From: Candidatus Anaerostipes avistercoris | Lineage (GTDB): Bacteria > Bacillota > Clostridia > Lachnospirales > Lachnospiraceae | Reading direction: 5' to 3' | Length of the DNA: 41,829 nt | NCBI GenBank assembly: GCA_019119895.1 | Contig: DWWD01000021.1 | Location: forward strand, 75,789 to 117,617 | Shown: in pieces, positions 1 to 8,830 of the stretch | How positions within the stretch are numbered: the first letter of the stretch is position 1 | How the letters are laid out: every line of letters starts with the position of its first letter | Translations under genes and position numbers: made by a program | The notes under the pieces: generated by a model | Database searches by the model: none | Seen by the model: the letters and a program-made list of their open reading frames with translations, nothing else | What the model was told of the DNA's origin: nothing

Positions 1-2
1 AG

Positions 3-1085
3 ACACAGGCGCAGATCATAGAAGATTTTCAAAAGGATTATCTGGCGTCAGAGGAAAAAGCTGCTCTGTGCACGAGAGTGGTGGAGAAAGAACAGGGTCT
101 TTTGTCCCATTTTCCATATGAAGAAGGATATAGTCTTTATGTTGGGATTCCTTTCTGCCCCAGCACATGTCTCTACTGTTCTTTCGCGTCTTATCCCATT
201 GGCGCGTATCAGGAATATGTGGGAGATTATCTGAAAGCTTTGGAAAAAGAAGCAGAATTTGTCAGGAATCAATATCAGGGGAGAAAACTGCAGACCCTTT
301 ATATTGGCGGAGGAACGCCGACGGCGCTCAGGGAAGAAGACCTTGAGAGAATGCTGGATGCCGTCAGCCGCCGTTTTCCATTTGAAGATATCATGGAAGT
401 AACGGTGGAAGCAGGACGACCGGACAGCCTGACTCGTGAAAAATTAAAGATTCTGTCCCGCTGTGGAGTGACAAGGATCAGCATCAATCCCCAGACAATG
501 AATGATCAGACTCTTCGGCGGATTGGAAGAAATCACACGGCGGAGGATGTAAAGGAAAAATTCTATATGGCAAGGGAAGCTGGTTTTGATAATATTAATA
601 TGGATACCATCTGCGGACTTCCGGAAGAAGGAATGAAAGAACTGGAGCAGACCTACCGGGCTATTGAGAAAATGGAGCCGGAAAGTGTGACGGTCCATTC
701 TCTGGCGGTGAAGCGCTCTTCCAGACTCCGACAGGTAAAAAATGAGTATCATCATTACGGGGCCACGCCGGCGATGGTGGCTTATGCGGCGGAATGCGCG
801 GAAAAAATGGGACTGGAACCTTATTATCTCTACCGGCAGAAAAATATACCGGGCAATCTTGAAAATGTGGGATTTGCGAAAAAAACAAAGGAATGTCTCT
901 ATAATATTTTGATTATGGAAGAATTACATGATATTATAGCAATTGGTGCAGGGACATCAACCAAGATCGTGAACCGCGGCGGACATTCCGTATCCCGGGT
1001 GGAAAATCTGAAAGATGTGTTTCAGTACATTGCACGTGTGGATGAGATGATTCATAGAAAAGAAATAAAGATGAATGAAAAATAG
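3..1085 (+). CDS. hemZ: HemZ-type radical SAM protein (coproporphyrinogen III oxidase-like), 5' end outside window
   Basis: The reading frame is open from the left edge, so the gene is cut by the window; 360 codons are visible, and HemZ proteins are usually near 500 residues. The radical SAM cluster motif Cx3CxxC is clear (CPSTCLYC, cysteine codons at 156, 168 and 177), followed by the GGGTPT segment and the C-terminal region typical of the HemN/HemZ family. Family members use S-adenosylmethionine and a 4Fe-4S cluster for oxygen-independent oxidative decarboxylation in porphyrin synthesis, but many HemZ homologues in anaerobes lack a proven substrate. A GTG at 78 could be mistaken for a start, but it lies only 26 codons before the cluster motif and the frame continues upstream. 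The next gene begins 8 bases after the stop, suggesting one operon with the HD-GYP gene and hisS. Confidence 0.85.
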   Translation, partial: TQAQIIEDFQKDYLASEEKAALCTRVVEKEQGLLSHFPYEEGYSLYVGIPFCPSTCLYCSFASYPIGAYQEYVGDYLKALEKEAEFVRNQYQGRKLQTLYIGGGTPTALREEDLERMLDAVSRRFPFEDIMEVTVEAGRPDSLTREKLKILSRCGVTRISINPQTMNDQTLRRIGRNHTAEDVKEKFYMAREAGFDNINMDTICGLPEEGMKELEQTYRAIEKMEPESVTVHSLAVKRSSRLRQVKNEYHHYGATPAMVAYAAECAEKMGLEPYYLYRQKNIPGNLENVGFAKKTKECLYNILIMEELHDIIAIGAGTSTKIVNRGGHSVSRVENLKDVFQYIARVDEMIHRKEIKMNEK

Positions 1086-1093
1086 GAGAAGTT

Positions 1094-1708
1094 ATGGCAA
1101 TCAGCTACGGAAGAAAAGACATAGAGACGCCCATACAGGCAGGATTGGAAGAGACGATCAGCCACGGGATCGTAGTGAGTAACCTGGCTTATCTGGTCGG
1201 ACGGGAACTTGAACTGGATGATAAGACCTGTTATGACCTTGCAGTGGCAGGGTTCCTGCATGATATCGGGAAAGTCCGTCTGAATTTTTATATGAATGAG
1301 AAAGAAGAAGAAATACTGGCAGTTGATGAGACCAGATACATGAGGATGCATCCGGCCATCGGATATGCGATTCTGCTGGATTATGATTACAATCAGACCG
1401 TACTGGATGCAGTGCTGTACCATCATGAGCATTACGACGGCACTGGTTATCCGCATAATTTAAGGGGAAAGGAAATTCCCCTGGCGGCAAGGATCATGCA
1501 TGTTTGTGACGTGTTCGGAGCGTTGATTTCCAATCGGGATTACCGGGAAGCATTCGATGTTGAGACGGCACTGGATGTGATTTTAGATGACGTAAAAAAC
1601 TTTGACATGAAAGTATTTCTGGCTTTTCAGCGGGTCGCCTTTTCCGGCGAAATGGAAGCTGTCATTGAGAGAGCCAGTATAGATGAATTTGAGGAGGAAA
1701 TAACATGA
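1094..1708 (+). CDS. Stand-alone HD-GYP domain phosphohydrolase
   Basis: The 204-residue protein is almost entirely one HD-GYP domain. The metal-binding HD pair is at residues 56-57 in HDIGK, a further His is at 86, and the diagnostic HHExxDGTGYP segment starts at 110. HD-GYP domains commonly hydrolyse cyclic di-GMP or related cyclic dinucleotides. No receiver, PAS or other sensory domain is attached and there is no membrane segment, so this is a bare cytoplasmic catalytic unit whose substrate cannot be told from sequence. The start ATG at 1094 has GGAGAAG just upstream. Its stop overlaps the hisS start by four bases (ATGA), so translation of the two is probably coupled. Confidence 0.85.
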   Translation: MAISYGRKDIETPIQAGLEETISHGIVVSNLAYLVGRELELDDKTCYDLAVAGFLHDIGKVRLNFYMNEKEEEILAVDETRYMRMHPAIGYAILLDYDYNQTVLDAVLYHHEHYDGTGYPHNLRGKEIPLAARIMHVCDVFGALISNRDYREAFDVETALDVILDDVKNFDMKVFLAFQRVAFSGEMEAVIERASIDEFEEEIT

Positions 1709-2946
1709 TTACAAAGGCACCAAGAGGAACAAAAGACTGGTTTGGAAAAGAAATGGAGCAGCGTACTTATCTGGAAAAGATTTTCAGAGACCTGTGTGCT
1801 GCCTGCAACATCCATGAGATTATCACGCCAGTATTTGAGCACACAGAGCTGTTTCAGAGGGGTGTCGGGGAAACAACAGACGTAGTGCAGAAGGAAATGT
1901 ATACGTTTCTGGATAAAGGAAACAGAAGTATTTCTCTGAAACCGGAGGGAACAGCGGGAGCGATCCGCGCTTATCTGGAACATGGAATGCAGAATGACCC
2001 TCAGCCGATCAAACTGTTTTATGTAACGCCGGCATTCCGCTATGAGAAACCTCAGAGCGGAAGACTGAGACAGCACCATCAGTTCGGAATCGAGTTCGTG
2101 GGAGCTGAGAGTCCGCTGGCAGAGGTGGAACTGATTACCCTTGTGTCATCTTTTATTAAAAAAATAGGACTGAAGGATGTAAAACTTCATATTAACAGCA
2201 TCGGATGTGAAAAGTGCAGGAAAGATTATAATGAGGCGCTTCTTTCTTATCTGAGAGAGCATGAAGAACAGCTCTGTCCGACCTGCCGCGAGAGAATGCA
2301 GAAGAATCCGCTGCGTGTCATTGACTGTAAGGTTCCGGAATGTAAGGAAATCGTAAAAGATGCTCCGAGAACCATTGATTATCTGGATGATGACTGCAGA
2401 GAGCATTTTAAAATATTAAAAGAACTTCTGGAAGATTTGGAGATTCCGTATGAGGTCGACACGGAAATTGTCCGCGGACTGGATTACTACACAAAGACAG
2501 TCTTTGAATTCGTAGACAAAGATGGATTTACTTTATGCGGCGGCGGCCGTTACGACAATCTTGTGCATGAAATCGACGGAAAGGTAGCAATGCCGTCTGT
2601 GGGATTTGGAATGGGAATCGAAAGAATCCTTTATTTCCTCAATGAAGAAGGAATCGATCTTCCATGCGGGCGAGGCATCGATCTGTACGTGGGAATTCTC
2701 GGCGATGAGGCGAAATCAAAAGCTTATAAGATTGTGACAGGACTGAGAGAAAAAGGATTCGTAGTGGAGACTGATTATCTCGGCAGAAGCCTGAAAGCAC
2801 AGATGAAATATGCTAATAAGATACATGCAAAAAACACGCTGATTATCGGAGATAATGAGCTGGCAGAGAACAAAGGACGTCTGAAGAATATGGAAACCGG
2901 AGAACAGACGGATGTTACCCTGGATACGATCGGGAATTACTTATAA
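1705..2946 (+). CDS. hisS: Histidyl-tRNA synthetase
   Basis: This 413-residue class II aminoacyl-tRNA synthetase attaches histidine to its tRNA in the cytoplasm. Motif 2 is visible around residues 112-123 ([12 protein letters not shown]), the histidine-specific RGLDYYT signature at 257-263, and motif 3 from about 278 (CGGGRYDNL, then GFGMGIERI). The C-terminal anticodon-binding domain follows and the length is normal for the family. It starts with ATG at 1705 inside the ATGA overlap with the HD-GYP gene; GAGGAGGAAAT before it is a strong ribosome binding site. No T-box leader is visible directly upstream, so any such control would have to lie in front of the operon, outside the window. Confidence 0.97.
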   Translation: MITKAPRGTKDWFGKEMEQRTYLEKIFRDLCAACNIHEIITPVFEHTELFQRGVGETTDVVQKEMYTFLDKGNRSISLKPEGTAGAIRAYLEHGMQNDPQPIKLFYVTPAFRYEKPQSGRLRQHHQFGIEFVGAESPLAEVELITLVSSFIKKIGLKDVKLHINSIGCEKCRKDYNEALLSYLREHEEQLCPTCRERMQKNPLRVIDCKVPECKEIVKDAPRTIDYLDDDCREHFKILKELLEDLEIPYEVDTEIVRGLDYYTKTVFEFVDKDGFTLCGGGRYDNLVHEIDGKVAMPSVGFGMGIERILYFLNEEGIDLPCGRGIDLYVGILGDEAKSKAYKIVTGLREKGFVVETDYLGRSLKAQMKYANKIHAKNTLIIGDNELAENKGRLKNMETGEQTDVTLDTIGNYL

Positions 2947-2975
2947 AAGACAGCTTAAGAAGGAGGAGAAGTAAA

Positions 2976-3500
2976 ATGAGTGAATACGCAATTGTAGCAC
3001 CGGAAGATTTTGACGAAAGCGTATTTCGTCTGATCGGAAAAGACTGGATGCTGGTCACGGCAAAGAATAAAGAAGGAAAAGTCAATACCATGACAGCGTC
3101 ATGGGGAGGATTCGGAGTCATGTGGGGCAAAAATGTGGCAGTCACTGTACTGAGACCACAGCGCTACACAAAAGAATTCATTGACCAGACAGATTCATTC
3201 ACATTATCATTCTATGACGACGCGTTTAAGAAAGATTTATCTTATCTCGGAAGTGTGTCCGGAAGAGATGAGGATAAGATTTCCAAGACCCGTCTGACAC
3301 CGACAGACGCAAATGGAATTCCTTATTTTGAGGAAGCCAGAGTCGTGCTGATCTGCAAGAAACTGTATTCTCAGCCGATGGATCCGGAAGGATTTACGGA
3401 CGGCGGCCGCGAGCTGGACGGCGAGTGGTATCCGGAAAAAGATTACCATGTACTTTACGCAGCGGAAATTGAACAGATTCTTGTAAGACAGGATGGATAA
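2976..3500 (+). CDS. Flavin reductase family (FMN-binding split barrel) protein
   Basis: A 174-residue soluble protein of the flavoredoxin/flavin-reductase-like FMN-binding split-barrel family. Features typical of the family are the early segment with NTMTASWGGFGVMWGK (residues about 37-52), the following VTVLRPQRYTKEFI stretch, and the SGRDEDKISKT region. Relatives bind FMN and pass electrons from NAD(P)H or other carriers; the partner here is unknown. The ATG at 2976 is preceded by AAGGAGGAG. It lies 29 bases after hisS and is followed by a strong terminator, so it is probably the last gene of the hemZ-hisS unit. Confidence 0.8.
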   Translation: MSEYAIVAPEDFDESVFRLIGKDWMLVTAKNKEGKVNTMTASWGGFGVMWGKNVAVTVLRPQRYTKEFIDQTDSFTLSFYDDAFKKDLSYLGSVSGRDEDKISKTRLTPTDANGIPYFEEARVVLICKKLYSQPMDPEGFTDGGRELDGEWYPEKDYHVLYAAEIEQILVRQDG

Positions 3501-3512
3501 AAGAGAAACAAA

Positions 3513-3553
3513 GCCCTTCCCGGAGTGAAAATCCGGTGAAGGGTTCTTTTTTT
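3513..3553 (+). terminator. Rho-independent terminator after the flavin reductase gene
   Basis: An 11-bp GC-rich stem (left arm GCCCTTCCCGG, right arm CCGG-T-GAAGGGT with one bulged T) closes a short A-rich loop and is followed by a run of seven T. The T run merges with the first TTGAAC repeat of the next gene's control region. Confidence 0.9.
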
Positions 3554-3643
3554 GAACTTTTTCGAAATATAAATTGAACTTTCTTCCGGCCTGTGGTATG
3601 ATGTGCATATTGAACAGAACTTGAAATTGAACTTATATTGAAC
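3552..3643 (+). repeat. Cluster of TTGAAC repeats, candidate operator array
   Basis: Five exact TTGAAC hexamers lie at 3552, 3574, 3610, 3627 and 3638, with a near copy TTGAAA at 3621. All are on the same strand. The copy at 3574 is the promoter -35 box; those at 3610-3643 lie at or just after the expected transcription start. Spacings include 11 bases (3610 to 3621, 3627 to 3638) and 22 bases (3552 to 3574), close to whole helical turns. The downstream gene encodes its own XRE-type DNA-binding domain, so autoregulation through these repeats is a natural inference. It is not shown. Confidence 0.6.
3574..3602 (+). promoter_or_regulatory. Sigma-A-type promoter of the XRE-aminotransferase gene
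   Basis: TTGAAC (3574-3579), a 17-base spacer and TATGAT (3597-3602) form a near-consensus promoter. Transcription should start near 3609, about 58 bases before the ATG, so the last repeats fall in the leader RNA. Confidence 0.8.
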
Positions 3644-3666
3644 ATTTCGGTTTTAGGAGGAAACAA

Positions 3667-5184
3667 ATGTCAAAAGAAGTTTTTGCAGACAGGCTGAAAA
3701 TGGCAATGGCGCGCCAGGGGAAAAAGCAGGTGGACCTGATCCGGGCGGCGGCAGCCCAGGGAGTAAAACTAGGGAAAAGTCATATGAGCCAGTACGTAAG
3801 CGGAAAGACCTTTCCAAGGGAAGATACTCTGTGTTTTCTCGCCAAAAACCTTGGGGTAACGAAAGAGTGGCTGAGCGGGGAAGAAGAGGATGACCGGCAG
3901 GTGCAGAAGACAGAAGAGAGCCGGGAAAGCAGCAGTGAGAGTGAAAATCATATGTTAGGTGGGAAGAAAATGCGTGAATTTAAAAAATCTACAAAATTGA
4001 ACAATGTGTTATATGATGTAAGAGGACCGGTGGTAGATGAGGCGGCAAGAATGGAAGAAGCCGGAACACAGATTTTAAAACTGAATATCGGAAATCCAGC
4101 TCCGTTTGGATTCCAGACTCCGGACGAAGTAATCTATGATATGCGTCGTCAGCTGACGGAGTGTGAGGGATATTCTCCGGCGGAGGGGCTCTTTTCTGCT
4201 CGAAAAGCGATTATGCAGTATGCTCAGCTTAAGAATTTACCAAATGTTACCATGGATGATATTTATACCGGCAACGGGGTCAGCGAGCTGATCAATTTAT
4301 GTATGTCAGCACTGCTGGATAATGGCGATGAGATTCTGATTCCGGCCCCGGATTATCCTCTGTGGACCGCATGCGCGATTCTTGCGGGAGGCAAGGCTGT
4401 ACATTATATATGTGACGAACAGTCAGACTGGTATCCGGACATGGATGATATCAGGAAAAAAATCACAGATCGTACAAAAGCCATCGTTATCATCAATCCG
4501 AATAATCCAACAGGAGCTTTGTATCCGAAAGAAGTGCTGCAGCAAATCGTGGACATTGCAAGAGAGCATCAGCTGATTATTTTTTCCGATGAAATCTATG
4601 ACCGGCTGGTAATGGATGGAGAGGAGCATATTTCCATCGCTTCACTGGCGCCGGATCTGTTTTGTGTGACTTACAGCGGATTATCAAAATCACATATGAT
4701 CGCAGGTTTCCGGATCGGATGGGCAATATTCAGCGGAAATAAGGATATGGCGAAAGATTATATGGAAGGGGTCAGGATGCTTTCCAATATGCGTCTGTGC
4801 TCCAATGTGCCGGCCCAGTCCATCGTACAGACAGCTCTGGGAGGTCATCAGAGCGTGATGGATTATGTTGTGCCGGGAGGAAGGATTTACGAGCAGAGAG
4901 AGTATATCTATAAGGCGCTGACGGACATTCCGGGAATCAGCGCAGTGAAACCGAAAGCGGCATTTTACATTTTTCCGAAAATTGATGTAAAAAGGTTCAA
5001 TCTGAAAGATGATGAGAAATTTGCACTTGACCTTCTGAAAGATAAGAAAATTCTTCTGATCCACGGAGGAGGATTTAACTGGAATCAGCCGGATCATTTC
5101 AGGGTCGTGTATCTTCCGAGAATCGAAGTCCTGAAAGAATCCGTCAGCAAGATCGCTGACTTCTTCAGTTATTATCATCAGTAA
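3667..5184 (+). CDS. XRE-type HTH domain fused to AlaA-like alanine aminotransferase
   Basis: The 505-residue product has two parts. Residues 1-70 are a helix-turn-helix domain of the XRE/Cro type (KKQVDL...KSHMSQYVSGKTFPR), followed by a charged Ser/Glu-rich linker (71-101). Residues 102-505 form a complete fold-type I PLP aminotransferase, closest by eye to E. coli AlaA/AlaT (glutamate-pyruvate aminotransferase): it begins KKSTKLNNVLYDVRGPV, keeps LNIGNPAPFGF, PNNPTGA, and the PLP lysine at residue 341 in SGLSKS. Length from 102 onward matches AlaA (about 405). The fused domain order is like MocR regulators, but those use a GntR winged helix. It starts at 3667 with AGGAGG seven bases upstream. 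It may act as an amino-acid-sensing regulator, an enzyme, or both; catalysis looks intact. Confidence 0.9.
   Translation: MSKEVFADRLKMAMARQGKKQVDLIRAAAAQGVKLGKSHMSQYVSGKTFPREDTLCFLAKNLGVTKEWLSGEEEDDRQVQKTEESRESSSESENHMLGGKKMREFKKSTKLNNVLYDVRGPVVDEAARMEEAGTQILKLNIGNPAPFGFQTPDEVIYDMRRQLTECEGYSPAEGLFSARKAIMQYAQLKNLPNVTMDDIYTGNGVSELINLCMSALLDNGDEILIPAPDYPLWTACAILAGGKAVHYICDEQSDWYPDMDDIRKKITDRTKAIVIINPNNPTGALYPKEVLQQIVDIAREHQLIIFSDEIYDRLVMDGEEHISIASLAPDLFCVTYSGLSKSHMIAGFRIGWAIFSGNKDMAKDYMEGVRMLSNMRLCSNVPAQSIVQTALGGHQSVMDYVVPGGRIYEQREYIYKALTDIPGISAVKPKAAFYIFPKIDVKRFNLKDDEKFALDLLKDKKILLIHGGGFNWNQPDHFRVVYLPRIEVLKESVSKIADFFSYYHQ
3957..3972 (+). promoter_or_regulatory. Internal ribosome binding site and start codon inside the fusion gene
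   Basis: AGGTGGG at 3957-3963 stands six bases before an in-frame ATG at 3970. Translation from there gives 404 residues beginning exactly where AlaA enzymes normally begin. This would yield the aminotransferase without its DNA-binding domain. Alternatively it is a relic of the separate gene that existed before fusion. Confidence 0.55.
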
Positions 5185-5236
5185 ACATGATTTTGCCGGA
5201 ATCTTCCCCTGCCCAATCGATTGCCGTGATTAATAC

Positions 5237-5265
5237 TTTCACTGGGAAAATATTTATGCTATAAT
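5237..5265 (+). promoter_or_regulatory. Extended -10 promoter of aspS
   Basis: TATAAT at 5260-5265 is preceded by TGC, giving an extended -10 element (TGnTATAAT). The -35 region 17 bases upstream (TTTCAC) is poor, as is common with extended -10 promoters. The start point should be near 5272, just before the ribosome binding site of aspS, so there is no room for a T-box leader. Confidence 0.7.
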
Positions 5266-5297
5266 AACTCAGAGTTACGTAAGAAGGAGGAAATATC

Positions 5298-7094
5298 ATG
5301 GCAGAATCAATGTCAGGTTTAGCCAGGACTCACCGATGTACGGAAGTTTCCAGTCAACTGATCGGAAATGAAGTGACCGTTATGGGGTGGGTGCAGAAAA
5401 GAAGAAACTTAGGAAGCCTTATATTTATAGATTTAAGAGACCGCTCAGGACTGCTGCAGCTCGTATTTGATGAAGAGGCTTTGTCACCGGAAGATTACGA
5501 GAAAGCCAACAGTTTAAGAAGCGAATATGTCATCGCAGCCGTAGGAACTGTACAGAAAAGAAGCGCTGCAGTAAATGAGAATTTGAAAACGGGGGATATT
5601 GAGATCAAAGTCCATACGCTGAGAGTACTTTCTGAATCCGATACTCCGCCGTTTCCGATTGACGAGAATCAGACAGTAAAAGATGAGCTTCGTCTTAAAT
5701 ACCGTTATCTGGATCTGCGCAGACCGAATTTGCAGAGAAATTTAAGAATCCGTGACCATGTTACAAGAATCATCCGTAATTTCCTGTCTGATGAGGGATT
5801 TATCGAGATTGAAACACCGATTCTCGGGAAAAGCACGCCGGAAGGAGCCAGGGATTATCTTGTGCCAAGCCGTGTGCATCAGGGAAATTTTTATGGACTG
5901 CCACAGTCACCGCAGCTTTATAAACAGCTCCTTATGTGTTCCGGATTTGACCGTTATTATCAAATCGCAAAATGTTTCCGTGACGAGGACCTGAGGGCGG
6001 ACCGCCAGCCGGAATTTACACAGGCGGATATGGAACTGTCCTTCGTTGATGTGGACGATGTGATTGATATCAACGAGCGCCTGATGCAGAAGGTATTCAA
6101 AGAAGTGCTGGATGTGGATATTCCGCTTCCGATGCAGAGACTCACCTATCAGGAAGCGATGGACCGCTTTGGATCAGACAAGCCGGATACTCGTTTCGGC
6201 ATGGAGCTGGTCAATGTTTCTGAGACCGTAGCCGGATGTGATTTTATGGTATTTAAAGGCGCTCTGGAAAACGGCGGAAGTGTAAGAGGTATCAACGCCA
6301 AAGGTCTGGGTGATCTTGGAAGGAAAAAAATAGACGCTTTCGTAAGTTACGCGAAAGATTTCGGAGCTAAGGGACTGGCCTATATTCAGCTTAAAACAGA
6401 CGAAACCGTCAAATCTTCCTTTGCGAAGTTTATGAAGGAAGAAGAAATGGATGCTCTGATCCGGGCAATGGACGGACAGGCAGGAGACCTGCTTCTGTTT
6501 GCTGCGGATCAGGATAAAGTAGTATTTGACGTCCTGGGCAATTTAAGAATCCATATTGCAAAACAGTATGATATGATCGATGAATCTTTGTTCAACTTCT
6601 TATGGGTAACAGATTTTCCTCTTCTGGAGTGGAGCGAAGAGCAGAACCGCTATACGGCGATGCATCATCCGTTTACAATGCCATTTGAGGAAGATTTGGA
6701 ATTTATCGATACAGATCCGGGAAAAGTACGGGCGAAAGCATATGATATTGTCCTGAACGGAACGGAGCTGGGAGGAGGATCCATTCGTATCCATCAGAAT
6801 GATATCCAGGAAAAGATGTTTGAAGTCCTTGGATTTACAAAAGAAGATGCCTATGAGCGTTTCGGATTCCTTTTGGATGCCTTTAAGTTCGGCGTTCCGC
6901 CGCATGCGGGACTTGCATACGGACTGGACCGTCTGGTTATGTGGCTGACAGGAGAAGAAAGTATCCGTGATGTCATTGCATTTCCGAAAGTAAAAGATGC
7001 TTCGTGTCTTATGACACAGGCGCCGGGCGCTGTCGATGAAATCCAGCTGGATGAACTTGGAATTGAAATATCCACAAGCGGAGAGGAGAATTAA
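5298..7094 (+). CDS. aspS: Aspartyl-tRNA synthetase
   Basis: A 598-residue bacterial-type class II synthetase that charges tRNA-Asp. The N-terminal OB-fold anticodon domain covers about residues 1-105 (VTVMGWVQKRRNLGSLIFIDLRDRSG). The catalytic core shows motif 2 (FRDEDLRADRQPEFTQ), and the GAD insertion specific to bacterial AspRS is present in the middle (about 290-410). Motif 3 is GLAYGLDRLVMWLTG near the end. Full length for the bacterial form. ATG at 5298 with AAGGAGG upstream. It is followed after four bases by the ACT-domain gene. Whether it is strictly Asp-specific or also charges tRNA-Asn cannot be decided here. Confidence 0.97.
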   Translation: MAESMSGLARTHRCTEVSSQLIGNEVTVMGWVQKRRNLGSLIFIDLRDRSGLLQLVFDEEALSPEDYEKANSLRSEYVIAAVGTVQKRSAAVNENLKTGDIEIKVHTLRVLSESDTPPFPIDENQTVKDELRLKYRYLDLRRPNLQRNLRIRDHVTRIIRNFLSDEGFIEIETPILGKSTPEGARDYLVPSRVHQGNFYGLPQSPQLYKQLLMCSGFDRYYQIAKCFRDEDLRADRQPEFTQADMELSFVDVDDVIDINERLMQKVFKEVLDVDIPLPMQRLTYQEAMDRFGSDKPDTRFGMELVNVSETVAGCDFMVFKGALENGGSVRGINAKGLGDLGRKKIDAFVSYAKDFGAKGLAYIQLKTDETVKSSFAKFMKEEEMDALIRAMDGQAGDLLLFAADQDKVVFDVLGNLRIHIAKQYDMIDESLFNFLWVTDFPLLEWSEEQNRYTAMHHPFTMPFEEDLEFIDTDPGKVRAKAYDIVLNGTELGGGSIRIHQNDIQEKMFEVLGFTKEDAYERFGFLLDAFKFGVPPHAGLAYGLDRLVMWLTGEESIRDVIAFPKVKDASCLMTQAPGAVDEIQLDELGIEISTSGEEN

Positions 7095-7098
7095 TACT

Positions 7099-7569
7099 AT
7101 GGAGAAAATGTTATTCAGTGGTGTACAGTCTAATTCAGATGTGGCACTGATCGTAATCAGAGGTTTAAAACATCAGCCGGGAATTGCCGCCAAAATTTTT
7201 GGAGCGATCGCAGATGAGAAAATTAACGTAGAGCTGATCCTTCAGTCCATTGGACGCGGACCGGAGAAAGATATCTCCTTCGTCGTTGCCCAGGAAGACG
7301 CGCCAAGAGCAGTGGAAACATTAAAGAAAGCATTTCCGGACAATGATTATCAGGAGATTCTGTGCGATACAAAAGTCGGAATCGTATCTATTGTAGGCGC
7401 GGGAATGATGTCAAATTCCGGAGCAGCATCCAAGATGTTTGAAGCAATTTATAATAAAGGAATCAACATTAAAATGATCTATACATCAGAGATTAAGATC
7501 ACGGTTCTGATCAAGGAAAGCCGTGTGGAACGGGCAGTGGAGGCTCTTAAAGAGCAGTTCCAGGAGTAG
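7099..7569 (+). CDS. Stand-alone double ACT domain protein, aspartokinase beta-subunit-like
   Basis: The 156-residue protein consists of two ACT domains (about 15-80 and 95-156) and nothing else. The sequence matches the C-terminal regulatory half of aspartate kinase: HQPGIAAKIFGAIADEKINVELILQS, then KVGIVSIVGAGM, and INIKMIYTSEIKITVLI. In Bacillus LysC this part is also made alone, as the beta subunit, from an internal start in the same gene; here it is a free gene with no kinase domain in front. The ATG at 7099 has GGAGAGGAG before it; an upstream in-frame start at 7036 would overlap aspS by 59 bases and adds residues with no counterpart in the family, so it was rejected. It may bind lysine or threonine and modulate an aspartokinase encoded elsewhere, but this is inference. 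Confidence 0.8.
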   Translation: MEKMLFSGVQSNSDVALIVIRGLKHQPGIAAKIFGAIADEKINVELILQSIGRGPEKDISFVVAQEDAPRAVETLKKAFPDNDYQEILCDTKVGIVSIVGAGMMSNSGAASKMFEAIYNKGINIKMIYTSEIKITVLIKESRVERAVEALKEQFQE

Positions 7570-7593
7570 GAACCACAGAGAAAGGAGAACATC

Positions 7594-8829
7594 ATGTTTG
7601 ATTTTAGTGAAGTAAAGAATTTTGACAGCGAGATTGCCCAGGCAATGGAAGACGAGCTGACAAGACAGAGAAGCAATCTGGAATTGATCGCTTCAGAAAA
7701 TCTTGTATCCAAAGCAGTTATGGCAGCAATGGGAAGCCATCTGACCAACAAATATGCGGAAGGATATCCTGGAAAACGTTATTACGGCGGATGCGAATAT
7801 GTAGACGTAGTAGAAAATCTGGCGAGAGAGCGTGCGAAAGAATTGTTTGGATGTGAATATGTAAACGTGCAGCCTCATTCCGGAGCCCAGGCAAATATGG
7901 CAGTATTTTTCGCTGTTATGGAAGTAGGCGACACATATATGGGAATGAGCCTGGATCACGGTGGACATCTGACACACGGAAGTCCGGTCAATATGTCCGG
8001 AAAGAATTATCACTGCGTTCCTTATGGAGTTAATGATGAAGGATTTATCGATTATGATGAAGTAGAAAGAATCGCCATGGAATGTAAGCCAAAGATGATC
8101 ATCGCAGGAGCCAGCGCTTATGCGAGAGCCATCGATTTCAAACGTTTCCGTGAAATTGCGGATAAAGTAGGAGCTGTACTCATGGTGGATATGGCTCATA
8201 TTGCAGGTCTTGTGGCAGCCGGACTTCATCAGAGTCCGATCCCATATGCTCATGTGACAACGACCACGACCCATAAGACCTTAAGAGGTCCTCGCGGAGG
8301 CATGATCTTAAGCAGCGATGAAGTAAATAAAAAATATAATTTCAACAAAGCCATCTTCCCTGGAATCCAGGGCGGACCGCTGATGCATGTGATCGCTGCA
8401 AAAGCAGTCTGCTTCAAAGAAGCTTTATCTGATGATTATAAAGAATATATGAAACAGGTAGTAAAAAACGCGGATACTCTGGCAAAAGCCCTGATCGAAG
8501 AAGGATTTGACATCGTATCCGGCGGAACCGACAACCATCTGATGCTTCTTGACCTGAAGAAATATGACCTGACAGGAAAAGACGCAGAGAAAGTTCTGGA
8601 TTCTGTTCACATCACATGTAATAAAAATACAGTGCCAAATGATCCGAAATCACCATTTGTAACATCAGGACTCCGTCTCGGAACACCAGCTGTGACAACC
8701 AGAGGACTAAAAGAAGATGACATGAAAATTATCGCAAAAGCAATCCGATTAACTCTTCTGGACAAAAAACTGGACGAAGCGGCAGCAATGGTAAAAGAAT
8801 TAACAGACAAATATCCGATATATGAATAA
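7594..8829 (+). CDS. glyA: Serine hydroxymethyltransferase
   Basis: A 411-residue PLP enzyme of fold type I that interconverts serine and glycine while charging tetrahydrofolate with a one-carbon unit. The PLP-lysine signature [14 protein letters not shown] is intact, as are SGAQAN and the [10 protein letters not shown]-like [15 protein letters not shown] segment. Length is normal. ATG at 7594 follows AAAGGAG. It lies 24 bases after the ACT-domain gene and is followed by a terminator, so aspS, the ACT gene and glyA form one transcription unit tied to aspartate-family and serine/glycine metabolism. No glycine riboswitch is visible. Confidence 0.97.
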   Translation: MFDFSEVKNFDSEIAQAMEDELTRQRSNLELIASENLVSKAVMAAMGSHLTNKYAEGYPGKRYYGGCEYVDVVENLARERAKELFGCEYVNVQPHSGAQANMAVFFAVMEVGDTYMGMSLDHGGHLTHGSPVNMSGKNYHCVPYGVNDEGFIDYDEVERIAMECKPKMIIAGASAYARAIDFKRFREIADKVGAVLMVDMAHIAGLVAAGLHQSPIPYAHVTTTTTHKTLRGPRGGMILSSDEVNKKYNFNKAIFPGIQGGPLMHVIAAKAVCFKEALSDDYKEYMKQVVKNADTLAKALIEEGFDIVSGGTDNHLMLLDLKKYDLTGKDAEKVLDSVHITCNKNTVPNDPKSPFVTSGLRLGTPAVTTRGLKEDDMKIIAKAIRLTLLDKKLDEAAAMVKELTDKYPIYE

Positions 8830-8830
8830 A

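Noticed and set aside
3561-3566. TTCGAA palindrome within the repeat array as a separate operator
   Set aside because: A single 6-base palindrome is expected by chance, and it does not recur in the region.
3997-4017. A sixth TTGAAC followed by TATGAT inside the fusion gene, looking like a promoter
   Set aside because: The spacing between the boxes is only 9 bases, too short for a promoter, and the hexamer encodes conserved AlaA residues.
5185-5297. T-box or other amino-acid leader before aspS
   Set aside because: The promoter lies only about 30 bases before the start codon, leaving no room for a structured leader.
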